This document shows, piece by piece, positions 23,581 to 31,407 of a stretch of DNA of 44,368 nt. Source of the stretch: Clostridiales bacterium (GTDB lineage: Bacteria > Bacillota > Clostridia > Oscillospirales > Oscillospiraceae); contig JAHZBA010000022.1 of the NCBI GenBank assembly GCA_019423635.1, positions 1 to 44,368 of the forward strand, given 5' to 3'. The notes beneath the pieces are model-generated. The model was not told the DNA's origin. It ran no database searches and worked only from the letters and a program-made list of their open reading frames with translations. Position 1 is the first letter of the stretch; every line of letters begins with the position of its first letter. The translations under genes were made by a program, and so were the position numbers.

Positions 23581-24621
23581 GTGAATCGAAAAAAACGGCG
23601 CTGGGCCCTCCTGCTGCTGGGGCTGACCCTGGGGATGCTGGCCCTGTGCGCAGGAATTGTACGGTGCATAGACCCCTTTTTCCACTACCACGCCCCAAAC
23701 CCGGAGGGGGAGGTCTGGTTTGACCAGCGGGCCCAGGGGGCGGGGCTTCTGCGGAGTCAGGAGTACGAGACGGTGCTCATGGGCTCGTCCCTGGCGGCCA
23801 ACTACCGCCCCTTCTGGTTCGACGTGTTCTATGACACCTCCACCGTGAAGATCACCTTCCCCAACGGCGGCTTCCGGGAGTTCGGACAGGCCCTGGACTA
23901 CGCCTGCTCCCGGCAGGAGGTGAAGCGGGTGATCTTCGGCCTGGACCCCAATCTGCTCACCAGGGACCCGGCGGAGGAGCCGGACCAGCTGCCGGACTAC
24001 CTCTACGACGACGATCCCTGGAACGACGGGAAGTACCTTTTGAACAAGGACGCGCTGCTGCGCTCTTTCTACACGGTGCTGAAGAAGTCCCGCGGGGAGA
24101 CGCAGACGCTCCAGGACGCCTTTGTGTGGGACGGAAACGTGTTTTTCTCCAGGGAGCTGGCCCTGGCGGGCTACGAGCGGCCGGAGGAGAGCGGCACGGT
24201 GCTGCCGGCGGACTTCTTTCAGGATAGCTGCCGGACGCATCTGGCGGAGGTGACCCGGTGGCTGGAGGACTACCCGGACACGGAGTTCATTTTCTTTTTC
24301 TCCCCCTACAGCATTCTCTTCTGGGACCGGGCGGACCGGCTGGGGGAGACGGAGGCGGTCTTTGCCGCGCTGGAGGAGACGGCGCAGACGCTGCTGAGGT
24401 ATGAGAACGCGGAGCTGCAGTTTTTCATGGGAGAGACGGATGTGATTACGAACCTGGATAACTACGCCGACCACATCCATGTGGCGGGGCGGGTGACCTA
24501 CCGGATGGCGGAGGCCATGCCCGGCGGGGAGTACCGTCTGACGGAGGAAAACTACCGGGAGAAGCTAGACGCATTGCGGGAATTTGTGGTAAACTATGAT
24601 TATCAGGGGATTTGGCCATGA
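23581..24621 (+). CDS. SGNH/AlgJ-like putative acyltransferase partner of MBOAT
   Basis: A 346-residue protein with an N-terminal signal anchor (about 8-28) and an extracellular domain. G68-S-S70...N74 in VLMGSSLAANY fits the SGNH nucleophile block and D297-HI-H300 the C-terminal Asp-His pair. With the upstream MBOAT gene this resembles PatA/PatB or AlgI/AlgJ-type two-part O-acetylation, though the target polymer is unknown. GTG 23581 has AGAGGAGA eight bases upstream; an upstream start at 23557 lacks this. The last five residues and stop codon fall in hairpin repeat A3 (from 24606), so the original C-terminus may have been replaced on insertion. Confidence 0.78.
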   Translation: MNRKKRRWALLLLGLTLGMLALCAGIVRCIDPFFHYHAPNPEGEVWFDQRAQGAGLLRSQEYETVLMGSSLAANYRPFWFDVFYDTSTVKITFPNGGFREFGQALDYACSRQEVKRVIFGLDPNLLTRDPAEEPDQLPDYLYDDDPWNDGKYLLNKDALLRSFYTVLKKSRGETQTLQDAFVWDGNVFFSRELALAGYERPEESGTVLPADFFQDSCRTHLAEVTRWLEDYPDTEFIFFFSPYSILFWDRADRLGETEAVFAALEETAQTLLRYENAELQFFMGETDVITNLDNYADHIHVAGRVTYRMAEAMPGGEYRLTEENYREKLDALREFVVNYDYQGIWP

Positions 24622-24936
24622 GGATGGTCTGCATTGCACCCCCCATTTTCTCTTTTTCTGTGGCGCAGAAAAAGAGAAAACGGGCCGTGCACGGTCCAAA
24701 AGAGAAAAAGACGCTGTGGCGAGAATTTGACCTCCGGTCAAATTTCGCCAATGTGCGGGAGTTGTCCCCGCCCGGCTTGGGCAGAGATCTGGAAGCCCCT
24801 GCCGGCGCGCGCCGTCCCGCTCAGGTGAAGGACTCTTGACCCGCGTGAAGAGACTGCCGACGGTAACTATTGGGTGGTTGACGGACGGTCTCTACTCCTA
24901 ATTCCGCGCTTTCCGCTTCGCTAAGCGCTGCCCTGG
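24606..24936 (+). repeat. Hairpin-rich arm repeat, copy A3
   Basis: Full arm in forward orientation. Hairpins: GCCAT-GAGG-ATGGT (24615-24628), TTTTCTCTTTTTCTG/CAGAAAAAGAGAAAA (24646-24660 and 24666-24680), AATTTGACC-TCC-GGTCAAATT (24724-24744). The CCGTGCACGG and CGGCGCGCGCCG palindromes and the GCGCTGCCCTGG end are also present. Compared with A2 the outer stem carries C-G in place of T-A and the T-rich stem ends in G-C instead of C-G, with both partners changed. It begins within the end of the SGNH-like gene. Confidence 0.88.
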
Positions 24937-25119
24937 CGGTTGTGCAAGGCTGAGCTCCCCCTGTTCCTGCTCCCTTCATTTTTCCGGGGGAGCGGCAGCG
25001 GAAAGAGGAGGGGTCTGTTTCGAAAAGCCGCACCCACCTCCGTTACCAGACTACGCCGCGGGGACAGTCAGTTCCTGGTTTTCGCCATGCCCTCGGCGCG
25101 CCCCCGTCCCTCGTAGCCC
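24937..25119. other. Core between arms A3 and A4, no gene seen
   Basis: These 183 bases hold no convincing reading frame, promoter or similarity to the core of the 1-1509 element. GGTCTGTTTCG and short GC-rich runs are seen but no clear hairpin. In the first element the equivalent position carries the two-gene cassette, so this could be an empty or decayed version. Confidence 0.6.
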
Positions 25120-25291
25120 CCGCATATTGGCGAAATTTGACCAGGGGTCAAATTCTCGCCACCAGCGTCTCTTTTCTCTTTTGGACCGTGCACGGCCCGT
25201 TTTCTCTTTTCTCCGCAAGAGGAGAAAAGAGAAAATGGGGGGTGCATTGCCCAGCTATCATCATAGCTAAATCCCCCCGGCCAAAGGCCGG
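25120..25291 (-). repeat. Hairpin-rich arm repeat, copy A4 (partial, inverted)
   Basis: The outer half of the arm in reverse orientation. Hairpins: AATTTGACC-AGG-GGTCAAATT (25134-25154), TTTTCTCTTTTCTCC (25200-25214) with perfect complement (25221-25235), GCTAT-CATC-ATAGC (25254-25267), and CCGGCC-AAA-GGCCGG (25277-25291). The T-rich stem has lost one base on both sides relative to A2, keeping full pairing. It ends about 55 bases before lepA. A hairpin GATACCC-CCC-GGGTATC follows just before the lepA ribosome binding site. Confidence 0.88.
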
Positions 25292-25347
25292 ATTTCCCAC
25301 AAATCCACCCCTCGATACCCCCCGGGTATCAAAAAGGAGGCTTTTAT

Positions 25348-27153
25348 ATGACTCGACAAGACCACATCCGAAATTTCAGCATCATCGCCCATATCGACCA
25401 CGGCAAGTCCACCCTGGCGGACCGCCTCCTGGAAAAGTGCCAGGCCGTGGCCCAGCGCCAGATGTCCGACCAGCTCCTGGACAACATGGATCTGGAGCGG
25501 GAGCGGGGCATCACCATCAAGGCCCGGGCCGTCCGGCTGAACTATACCGCCGCCGACGGGCAGGACTATACCCTGAACCTCATCGACACCCCCGGCCACG
25601 TGGACTTCAACTACGAGGTCTCCCGGTCTCTTGCCGCCTGCGAGGGCGCCGTGCTGGTGGTGGATTCCACCCAGGGCGTGGAGGCCCAGACCCTGGCCAA
25701 CACGTACCTTGCCATGGAGCACGACCTGGAGATTCTGCCGGTGTTCAATAAGATCGACCTCCCCGCCGCCGACCCCGCCAAGGCCAAGCAGGAGGTGGAG
25801 GACATCATCGGCCTCCCCGCCATGGACGCCCCGGAGATCTCCGCCAAGATGGGCATCAATATTGACGCCGTGCTGGAGGATATCGTGCAGAACGTCCCCG
25901 CCCCCGCCGGCGACCCGGCGGCGCCCTTGAAGGCGTTGATCTTCGACAGCCAGTATGACAGCTACCGGGGCGTCATCGTCTATATGCGCCTGATGGAGGG
26001 CTCCCTCCGGGTGGGCCAGACCGTGAAGATGATGGCTTCCGGCGCCAGCTACCAGGTGGTGGAGTGCGGGCACCTGCTGCCTCTGGGTCTGGAGCCCTGC
26101 GATGCCCTGGAGGCCGGCGAGGTGGGCTACTTCACCGCCTCCATCAAAAACGTCCAGGACACCCGGGTGGGTGATACTGTCACCGACGGGGACCGCCCCG
26201 CGGCGGAGCCCCTGCCGGGCTACCGGCCGGTGCAGTCCATGGTCTACTGCGGCATCTACACCGAGGACGGCTCCAAGTACCCCGACCTCCGGGACGCCCT
26301 GGAGAAGCTCCGCCTCAACGACGCGTCGCTGAGCTTTGAGCCGGAGTCCTCCGTGGCCCTGGGCTTTGGCTTTCGCTGCGGCTTTTTGGGGATGCTCCAC
26401 ATGGAGGTCATCCAGGAGCGCCTGGAGCGGGAGTTCGACCTGGATCTTGTGACCACGCTGCCCTCGGTGATCTACCATGTCTATAAAACCGACGGGACGC
26501 TGGTGAAGGTGGACAATCCCCACAACTACCCGGACCCCGCCGTCATCGAGCGGGCGGAGGAGCCCTATGTGAAGGTCTCCATCATCAGCCCCAACGAGTT
26601 TGTGGGCAATATCATGCCCATGTGCCAGGACCGCCGGGGGGAGTTCAAGGATATGCAGTACCTGGACACCCGCCTGGTGGAGCTCCACTACCAGATGCCC
26701 CTGAACGAGATCATCTATGACTTCTTTGACGCCCTGAAGGCCAACACCAAGGGCTACGCATCCCTGGACTATGAGCTCTCCGACTACCGGCCCAGCGAGC
26801 TGGTGAAGGTGGACATGAAGCTCAACGGCGAGGGCGTGGACGCCCTGAGCTTCATTGCCCACAAGGACAAGGCCTATCCCAGGGCCAGGAGACTGTGCGA
26901 GAAGCTGAAGGAGAACATCCCCCGCCAGCTCTTTGAGGTGCCGGTACAGGCGGCCATCGGGGGCAGGGTGATTGCCCGGGAGACGGTGAAGGCCATGCGC
27001 AAGGACGTGCTGGCCAAGTGCTACGGCGGCGACATCACCCGGAAGAAGAAGCTATTGGAAAAGCAGAAAGAGGGCAAGAAGAAAATGCGGTCCCTGGGGA
27101 CGGTGCAGATTCCCACGGAGGCATTTTTGGCAGTGCTCAAGCTGGACGAATGA
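25348..27153 (+). CDS. lepA: Elongation factor 4 (LepA)
   Basis: A membrane-associated translational GTPase that acts on stalled or initiating ribosomes. The 601-residue product has G1 AHIDHGKST (14-22), the RGITIKA switch, DTPGHVDF, and NKIDLP. Its LepA-specific C-terminus is intact (ARRLCEKLKENIPRQLF, CYGGDITRKKKLLEKQKEGKKKM). Length is normal. ATG 25348 has a strong AAGGAGG site. Its leader is made of hairpin repeat A4 and two further hairpins. coaBC starts 13 bases downstream. Confidence 0.98.
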   Translation: MTRQDHIRNFSIIAHIDHGKSTLADRLLEKCQAVAQRQMSDQLLDNMDLERERGITIKARAVRLNYTAADGQDYTLNLIDTPGHVDFNYEVSRSLAACEGAVLVVDSTQGVEAQTLANTYLAMEHDLEILPVFNKIDLPAADPAKAKQEVEDIIGLPAMDAPEISAKMGINIDAVLEDIVQNVPAPAGDPAAPLKALIFDSQYDSYRGVIVYMRLMEGSLRVGQTVKMMASGASYQVVECGHLLPLGLEPCDALEAGEVGYFTASIKNVQDTRVGDTVTDGDRPAAEPLPGYRPVQSMVYCGIYTEDGSKYPDLRDALEKLRLNDASLSFEPESSVALGFGFRCGFLGMLHMEVIQERLEREFDLDLVTTLPSVIYHVYKTDGTLVKVDNPHNYPDPAVIERAEEPYVKVSIISPNEFVGNIMPMCQDRRGEFKDMQYLDTRLVELHYQMPLNEIIYDFFDALKANTKGYASLDYELSDYRPSELVKVDMKLNGEGVDALSFIAHKDKAYPRARRLCEKLKENIPRQLFEVPVQAAIGGRVIARETVKAMRKDVLAKCYGGDITRKKKLLEKQKEGKKKMRSLGTVQIPTEAFLAVLKLDE

Positions 27154-27166
27154 GGAGGAAGCCGCC

Positions 27167-28372
27167 ATGCTGAAAGGAAAGACGATTCTTCTGGGGGTCA
27201 CCGGCGGCATTGCCGCCTACAAGGCCGCCTATTTGGCCTCCGCCCTGGTGAAGCTCCACGCCGCCGTGGAGGTGGTGATGACGGAGCACGCCACAAAATT
27301 CATCGCCCCCCTGACCTTTGAACAGCTCACCGGCCGGCGGACCATGGTGGACACCTTCGACCGGAATTTCCAGCACCAGGTGGAGCACATCGCCCTGGCG
27401 GACCGGACGGATCTGGTGATGATCGCCCCGGCCACCGCCAACGTCTGCGCAAAGCTGGCCCACGGGCTGGCGGACGACATGCTCACCACCACCGTGCTGG
27501 CCTGCACCTGCCCCAAGCTCATCGCCCCGGCCATGAACACCCACATGTATGAAAACCCCGTGACCCAGGACAACCTGGAGATCCTCCGGCGCTATGGCTG
27601 GGAGGTGATTGCCCCGGCCAGCGGCCGTCTGGCCTGCGGCGCCGTGGGGCCCGGCAAGATGCCGGAGCCGGAGCAGCTGATCCAGCACATCCTGCGCGCC
27701 GCGGCATTGCCCCATGATCTCGCGGGAAAGCGGGTGCTGGTCACCGCCGGCCCCACCCAGGAACCCCTGGACCCGGTGCGGTATCTCACCAACCACTCCA
27801 CCGGCAAGATGGGCTATGCCATCGCGAAGATGGCCATGCTCCGGGGGGCGGAGGTGACCCTGGTCTCCGGCCCCACCGCCGTCGAGCCGCCGCCCTTTGT
27901 GGAAGTGGTGCCCATCGTCACGGCTCAGGACATGTTCGAGGCGGTGACGGCCCGCAGCGACCGGGCGGACCTCATCTTCAAGGCCGCCGCCGTGGCGGAC
28001 TACACCCCCGCCGACTACAGCGGCGACAAGGTGAAAAAGAAGGACGGCGATCTGGCCATCCCCCTGAAGCGGACTCAGGACATTTTGCAGTACCTGGGGG
28101 CCCACCGCCGCCCCGGGCAGGTGATCTGCGGCTTTTCCATGGAGACCCGGGACCTGCTGGAGAACAGCCGGGCCAAGCTGACGAAGAAGAATGTGGACAT
28201 GATCTGCGCCAACAACCTGAAAGTGGAGGGGGCGGGCTTCGGCACCGACACCAACGTGCTGACCCTCATCACCGCCGCGGGAAACGAGGCGCTGCCCCTT
28301 CTGAGCAAGGAGGCCGCCGCCGGGCAGATCCTCGACCGGGCGCTGGCGCTGCTGGCGGCCCGGACGGACTGA
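27167..28372 (+). CDS. coaBC: Bifunctional phosphopantothenoylcysteine decarboxylase/synthetase CoaBC
   Basis: Catalyses two steps of coenzyme A synthesis: coupling of phosphopantothenate with cysteine (CoaB) and its decarboxylation (CoaC). CoaC domain (about 1-185): GVTGGIAAYKA, catalytic-site HIALAD, the PAMNTHMY clamp and SGRLACG with the active-site Cys. CoaB domain (about 190-400): VLVTAGPTQEPLDPVRYLTNHSTGKMG split across the nucleotide site, AAAVADYTP and KKKDG. GAGGAGGAAG precedes ATG 27167, and the gene is likely in an operon with lepA. Length 401 is typical. Confidence 0.97.
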   Translation: MLKGKTILLGVTGGIAAYKAAYLASALVKLHAAVEVVMTEHATKFIAPLTFEQLTGRRTMVDTFDRNFQHQVEHIALADRTDLVMIAPATANVCAKLAHGLADDMLTTTVLACTCPKLIAPAMNTHMYENPVTQDNLEILRRYGWEVIAPASGRLACGAVGPGKMPEPEQLIQHILRAAALPHDLAGKRVLVTAGPTQEPLDPVRYLTNHSTGKMGYAIAKMAMLRGAEVTLVSGPTAVEPPPFVEVVPIVTAQDMFEAVTARSDRADLIFKAAAVADYTPADYSGDKVKKKDGDLAIPLKRTQDILQYLGAHRRPGQVICGFSMETRDLLENSRAKLTKKNVDMICANNLKVEGAGFGTDTNVLTLITAAGNEALPLLSKEAAAGQILDRALALLAARTD

Positions 28373-28407
28373 GAAGCCGCACCGGTTGGAACCGCGTTTG
28401 ACACCGC

Positions 28408-28436
28408 TTGACCTGGGGCGGGAAATGGGATAAAAT
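28408..28436 (+). promoter_or_regulatory. Promoter upstream of glycosyltransferase gene
   Basis: TTGACC (28408-28413), 17-base spacer, TAAAAT (28431-28436), close to the sigma-A consensus. The transcript would carry a leader of about 70 bases ahead of the gene at 28513. Confidence 0.75.
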
Positions 28437-28512
28437 GCTGCATGGCGGGGAGAGAGCCTGCCGGAGCGCGTTCATCGCTGTGAATCCAGCTGCAAATCTG
28501 AGGAGGGATCTG

Positions 28513-29529
28513 ATGCCCAGTATCTCTGTGATTGTTCCGGTCTATCAGGCGGAGGCCTACCTGAAAAAATGTGTGGAGAGCGTCACCAAGCAGACTTTTT
28601 CCGACTGGGAGCTGCTGTTGATTGACGACGGCTGCACCGACCGCTCCCCCGCTCTGTGCGACGAGTGCGCCGCCGGAGACGACCGCATCCGGGTGTTCCA
28701 CAAGCGGAAGAACGCCGGCGTCAGCGAGGCCAGAAACCTGGGCCTCCGGGAGGCCAGGGGGACGTGCATTGCCTTTTTGGACGTGGACGACCGCCTGGAA
28801 TTCCGGGCCCTGGAGACCCTGTGGTGCCTGCGGGAGCAGTCCGGGGCGGATACCGTGGGCTGCGCCCATCTGAACCTGGCCCCCGGCGGCGGGAAGTCCG
28901 TGGAGCTCCTGCTGCCCGCCGGCGTCTATGAGCGCCAGGGGATTCTGGAGGGCATTGTCTATCCCCTTCTGGGGGAGCGCCTGCGGGTGCCGGTGTTCAA
29001 CGGCTTCATCTGGCGCTACCTCTTCTCCGCGGAGATCCTCCGCTCCGCGAAGATCACCTTTGAGGGGGCCTATCTGGAGGACGAGCTGTTCCTGATGGAG
29101 TACTTCTGTCACGCGCAAAAGCTGGCGGTGACGGAGCAGCCCCTCTACCGCTATTTCCTGAACCCCTCCTCCGCCACCCACAAGTATATGAAGGATTTTC
29201 AGAAGGTCTTCGACCGCTTCATGGAGCGGAAGGAGGCCCTGGTGAAGAAGCACAGCCTGGAGGAGGCCTGCCCCCAGTGGCGGGAGAACACCAACTGGGC
29301 GGGCCTTTTGATCGCCATCGGCAACGAGTACGCGGTTGGGAACGACAAGCCCATCCGCCAGCGCCAGAAGGCGGTGCAGGAGCTGTGCCGCCGGCCGGAC
29401 ATGGCCCAGGCCATTGCCAACCTGACCCCGGAGGGGCTGAATCCCAACAAGCAGATGGTGGCCAATCTGGTGAAGGGCGGGCACTTCTTTACGCTGACCC
29501 AGATGTATCGGCTGAAGAACCGGATCTGA
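28513..29529 (+). CDS. Family 2 glycosyltransferase
   Basis: A 338-residue GT-A enzyme. The N-terminal ISVIVPVYQAEAYL opening, D38-D39-G40 in LLIDDG, NAGVSEARNLGL, and the metal-binding D90-V-D92-D93 mark the GT2 catalytic domain (about 1-220). The C-terminal about 110 residues are unassigned and helical, with no membrane segments. It would add a sugar to a surface glycan or lipid on the cytoplasmic side. ATG 28513 has AGGAGGG upstream. It precedes the ligase-like gene, separated by a heptamer array. Confidence 0.92.
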   Translation: MPSISVIVPVYQAEAYLKKCVESVTKQTFSDWELLLIDDGCTDRSPALCDECAAGDDRIRVFHKRKNAGVSEARNLGLREARGTCIAFLDVDDRLEFRALETLWCLREQSGADTVGCAHLNLAPGGGKSVELLLPAGVYERQGILEGIVYPLLGERLRVPVFNGFIWRYLFSAEILRSAKITFEGAYLEDELFLMEYFCHAQKLAVTEQPLYRYFLNPSSATHKYMKDFQKVFDRFMERKEALVKKHSLEEACPQWRENTNWAGLLIAIGNEYAVGNDKPIRQRQKAVQELCRRPDMAQAIANLTPEGLNPNKQMVANLVKGGHFFTLTQMYRLKNRI

Positions 29530-29552
29530 GTACAGTGGAAGCTTATGAGAAA

Positions 29553-29693
29553 TTAGGAATTAGGAATGAGGAATTAGGAATTGTGGAGTTTCGCCGGGGG
29601 CGAAACAAATTTGAATGGAGTCCGGCTTTGCCGGATCAGAAAGCGGCAACGCGAGCTTCATAAAATTCCTAACTCCTAATTCCTAATTCCTAA
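29553..29693. repeat. TTAGGAA heptamer array with inverted partner
   Basis: Four heptamers (TTAGGAA, one TGAGGAA) at 29553-29580 and four inverted heptamers (TTCCTAA, one CTCCTAA) at 29666-29693. The 85 bases between carry hairpins GTTTCGCC-GGG-GGCGAAAC and TCCGGC-TTT-GCCGGA, so the whole unit could fold into a nested cruciform or RNA. It fills the gap between the glycosyltransferase and ligase-like genes. Confidence 0.88.
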
Positions 29694-29735
29694 TTGACTC
29701 CGACTCCGCATTTTCGAGAAACGAGGAATTTCACC

Positions 29736-31271
29736 ATGACCCTGCTTTACGAGAGCTGCCTCTACCGGCTCTGGACGGCCCTGCTGGCCGTATATGAACA
29801 AAGCGCCCTCCACCGATTGCTGGCGGCCCTGGGCGGCTGGTGCAGCCGGCAGATCGACACCAGCCGGGTGCTGCGGGTGCTGTGCCGGGAGGGCGCCGTG
29901 GCCCGGGCCTGGCCGGACAGCCTTTTATGCCGGGGACTCACCTGGCTCATCAATCTGCCGGGGAGCCTGCTGCACCGGCTGTACCGGGCCCTGCCGGCGA
30001 CCTTTGAGGACAGCTTCCTTGCCCGTCTGGCCTTTTCCATGGGGGAGGAGACCGCCGTGGCCCAGTCCTGGGTGATTTTGCTGCTGTGGTCCATCCCCTA
30101 TGACTACTGGAACAACGCCTACAGCCTGCTGTTCTTTACAGCCCTGGTGATTCTCTTCCACGCCGGGGCCATGCGCCGCCGGGAGCTGCGGCTGGATCTG
30201 GCGGGGATCGGGTTTTACCCCCTGGTGCTCTTTGGGGCCATGTTCCTGGGGGTGCTGCTGTCCTATGCGCCGTCGCTGTCTCTGCGGTTTTTGTTCTACC
30301 ACATCTCCGCCGCCCTCTGTGTGCTGGTGACGGTCAGCGCCGTCCGGTCCGCCGGGGACCTGATGCGGCTGTGCGCCGGCGGCGCGGTGTGCGTGGCGGT
30401 GTCCGGGGCCTACGGCATCCTCCAGCGGATTCAGGGCGTGGAGGTCAGCTCCTCCACGGTGGACTTGAAGCTGAATGCCGGGATGCCGGGGCGGGTGGTG
30501 TCCATCTTCGACAATGCCAACACCTTTGCGGAGGTGCTGCTGCTTCTGCTGCCCCTGGTGATTGCGCTGATCCTCTGCTCCAGGCATCTTGTCAGCAAGG
30601 TGCTGGCCTGCGGCATTCTGGCGGCGGGGGTGATGGCCCTGGGCATGACCTACTCCCGGGCCACCTGGGTGGGCTTTGCCTGTACCATGGCGGTGTTCGT
30701 GTTTCTCTGGAAGCCGAAGCTGATTCCGCTCTTTGCGGTGCTTTGCTGCATGGCGCTGCCTCTGCTGCCCGCCACCATCTGGAACCGGATTTTGACGATC
30801 TTCAACCCCGCGGACTCCTCCACCGCCAGCCGTATCCCGCTGTACCAGGCGGCGCTGGAGGTCCTTCAGAGCCGGCCCATCCGGGGGGCGGGGCTGGGCA
30901 CGGCGGCGCCCAGGCTGTACATCGCGGACTGGAACCTCTACCACGCCGACTTCCCCTATGTCCACTCCCACAACTTCTACATGGAGGTCTGGATTGAGGC
31001 GGGCCTTTTGGGGGCGGTGTCCTTTGTGGCCTCCATGCTGTGGAACATCAAGCGGACGGCCCATATGGCCCGGCACAGCGGCTCCTCCGTCTCCCGGACC
31101 ATCGGCTGCGCCGCGGCGGCGGCGCTGTGCGGCACCATGGTGTGCGGTCTGGCGGACTACCTGTGGAACTATCCCCGCGTCATGTGCATCTTCTGGTTCG
31201 TGTTTGCCGTGGCTCTGGCCTCGGTGAAGGTGCGGCGAATGGAGCTGGCAGCCGAATCGCAGCCTGGATAA
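29736..31271 (+). CDS. O-antigen ligase/polymerase family membrane protein (Wzy_C-like)
   Basis: A 511-residue protein with a hydrophilic to amphipathic N-terminal 110 residues and then about eleven membrane segments. The long external loop has the family motif region VHSHNFYMEVWIEAGLLG with its conserved His, and SRATWVG appears upstream. Such proteins join or polymerise glycan units outside the membrane (O-antigen ligase, polymerase or teichuronic-type functions). In a Gram-positive this suggests exopolysaccharide assembly. ATG 29736 with GAGGAA upstream is chosen over an upstream start inside the heptamer array. Downstream are a three-hairpin repeat and a bidirectional terminator. Confidence 0.88.
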   Translation: MTLLYESCLYRLWTALLAVYEQSALHRLLAALGGWCSRQIDTSRVLRVLCREGAVARAWPDSLLCRGLTWLINLPGSLLHRLYRALPATFEDSFLARLAFSMGEETAVAQSWVILLLWSIPYDYWNNAYSLLFFTALVILFHAGAMRRRELRLDLAGIGFYPLVLFGAMFLGVLLSYAPSLSLRFLFYHISAALCVLVTVSAVRSAGDLMRLCAGGAVCVAVSGAYGILQRIQGVEVSSSTVDLKLNAGMPGRVVSIFDNANTFAEVLLLLLPLVIALILCSRHLVSKVLACGILAAGVMALGMTYSRATWVGFACTMAVFVFLWKPKLIPLFAVLCCMALPLLPATIWNRILTIFNPADSSTASRIPLYQAALEVLQSRPIRGAGLGTAAPRLYIADWNLYHADFPYVHSHNFYMEVWIEAGLLGAVSFVASMLWNIKRTAHMARHSGSSVSRTIGCAAAAALCGTMVCGLADYLWNYPRVMCIFWFVFAVALASVKVRRMELAAESQPG

Positions 31272-31345
31272 AAGTTTCGGGCCGCCCTTTTCAAAGGGCG
31301 GCGGGTCCAGGGCAGCGCCCTGGCGGGTCCGGGCGGAGCCCGGAA
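31268..31345 (+). repeat. Three-hairpin 3' repeat, copy 1
   Basis: It starts at the ligase-like stop codon with AAAAGTTTCG. Three consecutive stems follow: GCCGCCCTTT/AAAGGGCGGC (31281-31290, 31293-31302), CCAGGGC/GCCCTGG (31307-31313, 31317-31323), TCCGGGC/GCCCGGA (31328-31334, 31338-31344). The same three-stem layout with different bases follows pgi at 32785-32876. Confidence 0.85.
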
Positions 31346-31352
31346 GGCGCAC

Positions 31353-31390
31353 AAAAAGGCCTGCGGACCAAGTGGTCCGCAGGCCTTTTT
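31353..31390. terminator. Bidirectional intrinsic terminator
   Basis: AAAAAGGCCTGCGGACC (31353-31369), loop AAGT, and the perfect complement ending TTTTT (31374-31390). It serves both the plus-strand ligase-like gene and the minus-strand mtlD. Confidence 0.93.
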
Positions 31391-31407
31391 ATACAGATTG
31401 CAGAGCA

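Noticed and set aside
24937..25119. Transposase or small gene in the core of the second element
   Set aside because: No frame longer than about 60 codons with a start, ribosome binding site or recognisable motif.
25137..25751. Plus-strand frame of 204 codons through arm A4 into lepA
   Set aside because: It starts in the repeat and then overlaps lepA out of frame; no ribosome binding site or domain.
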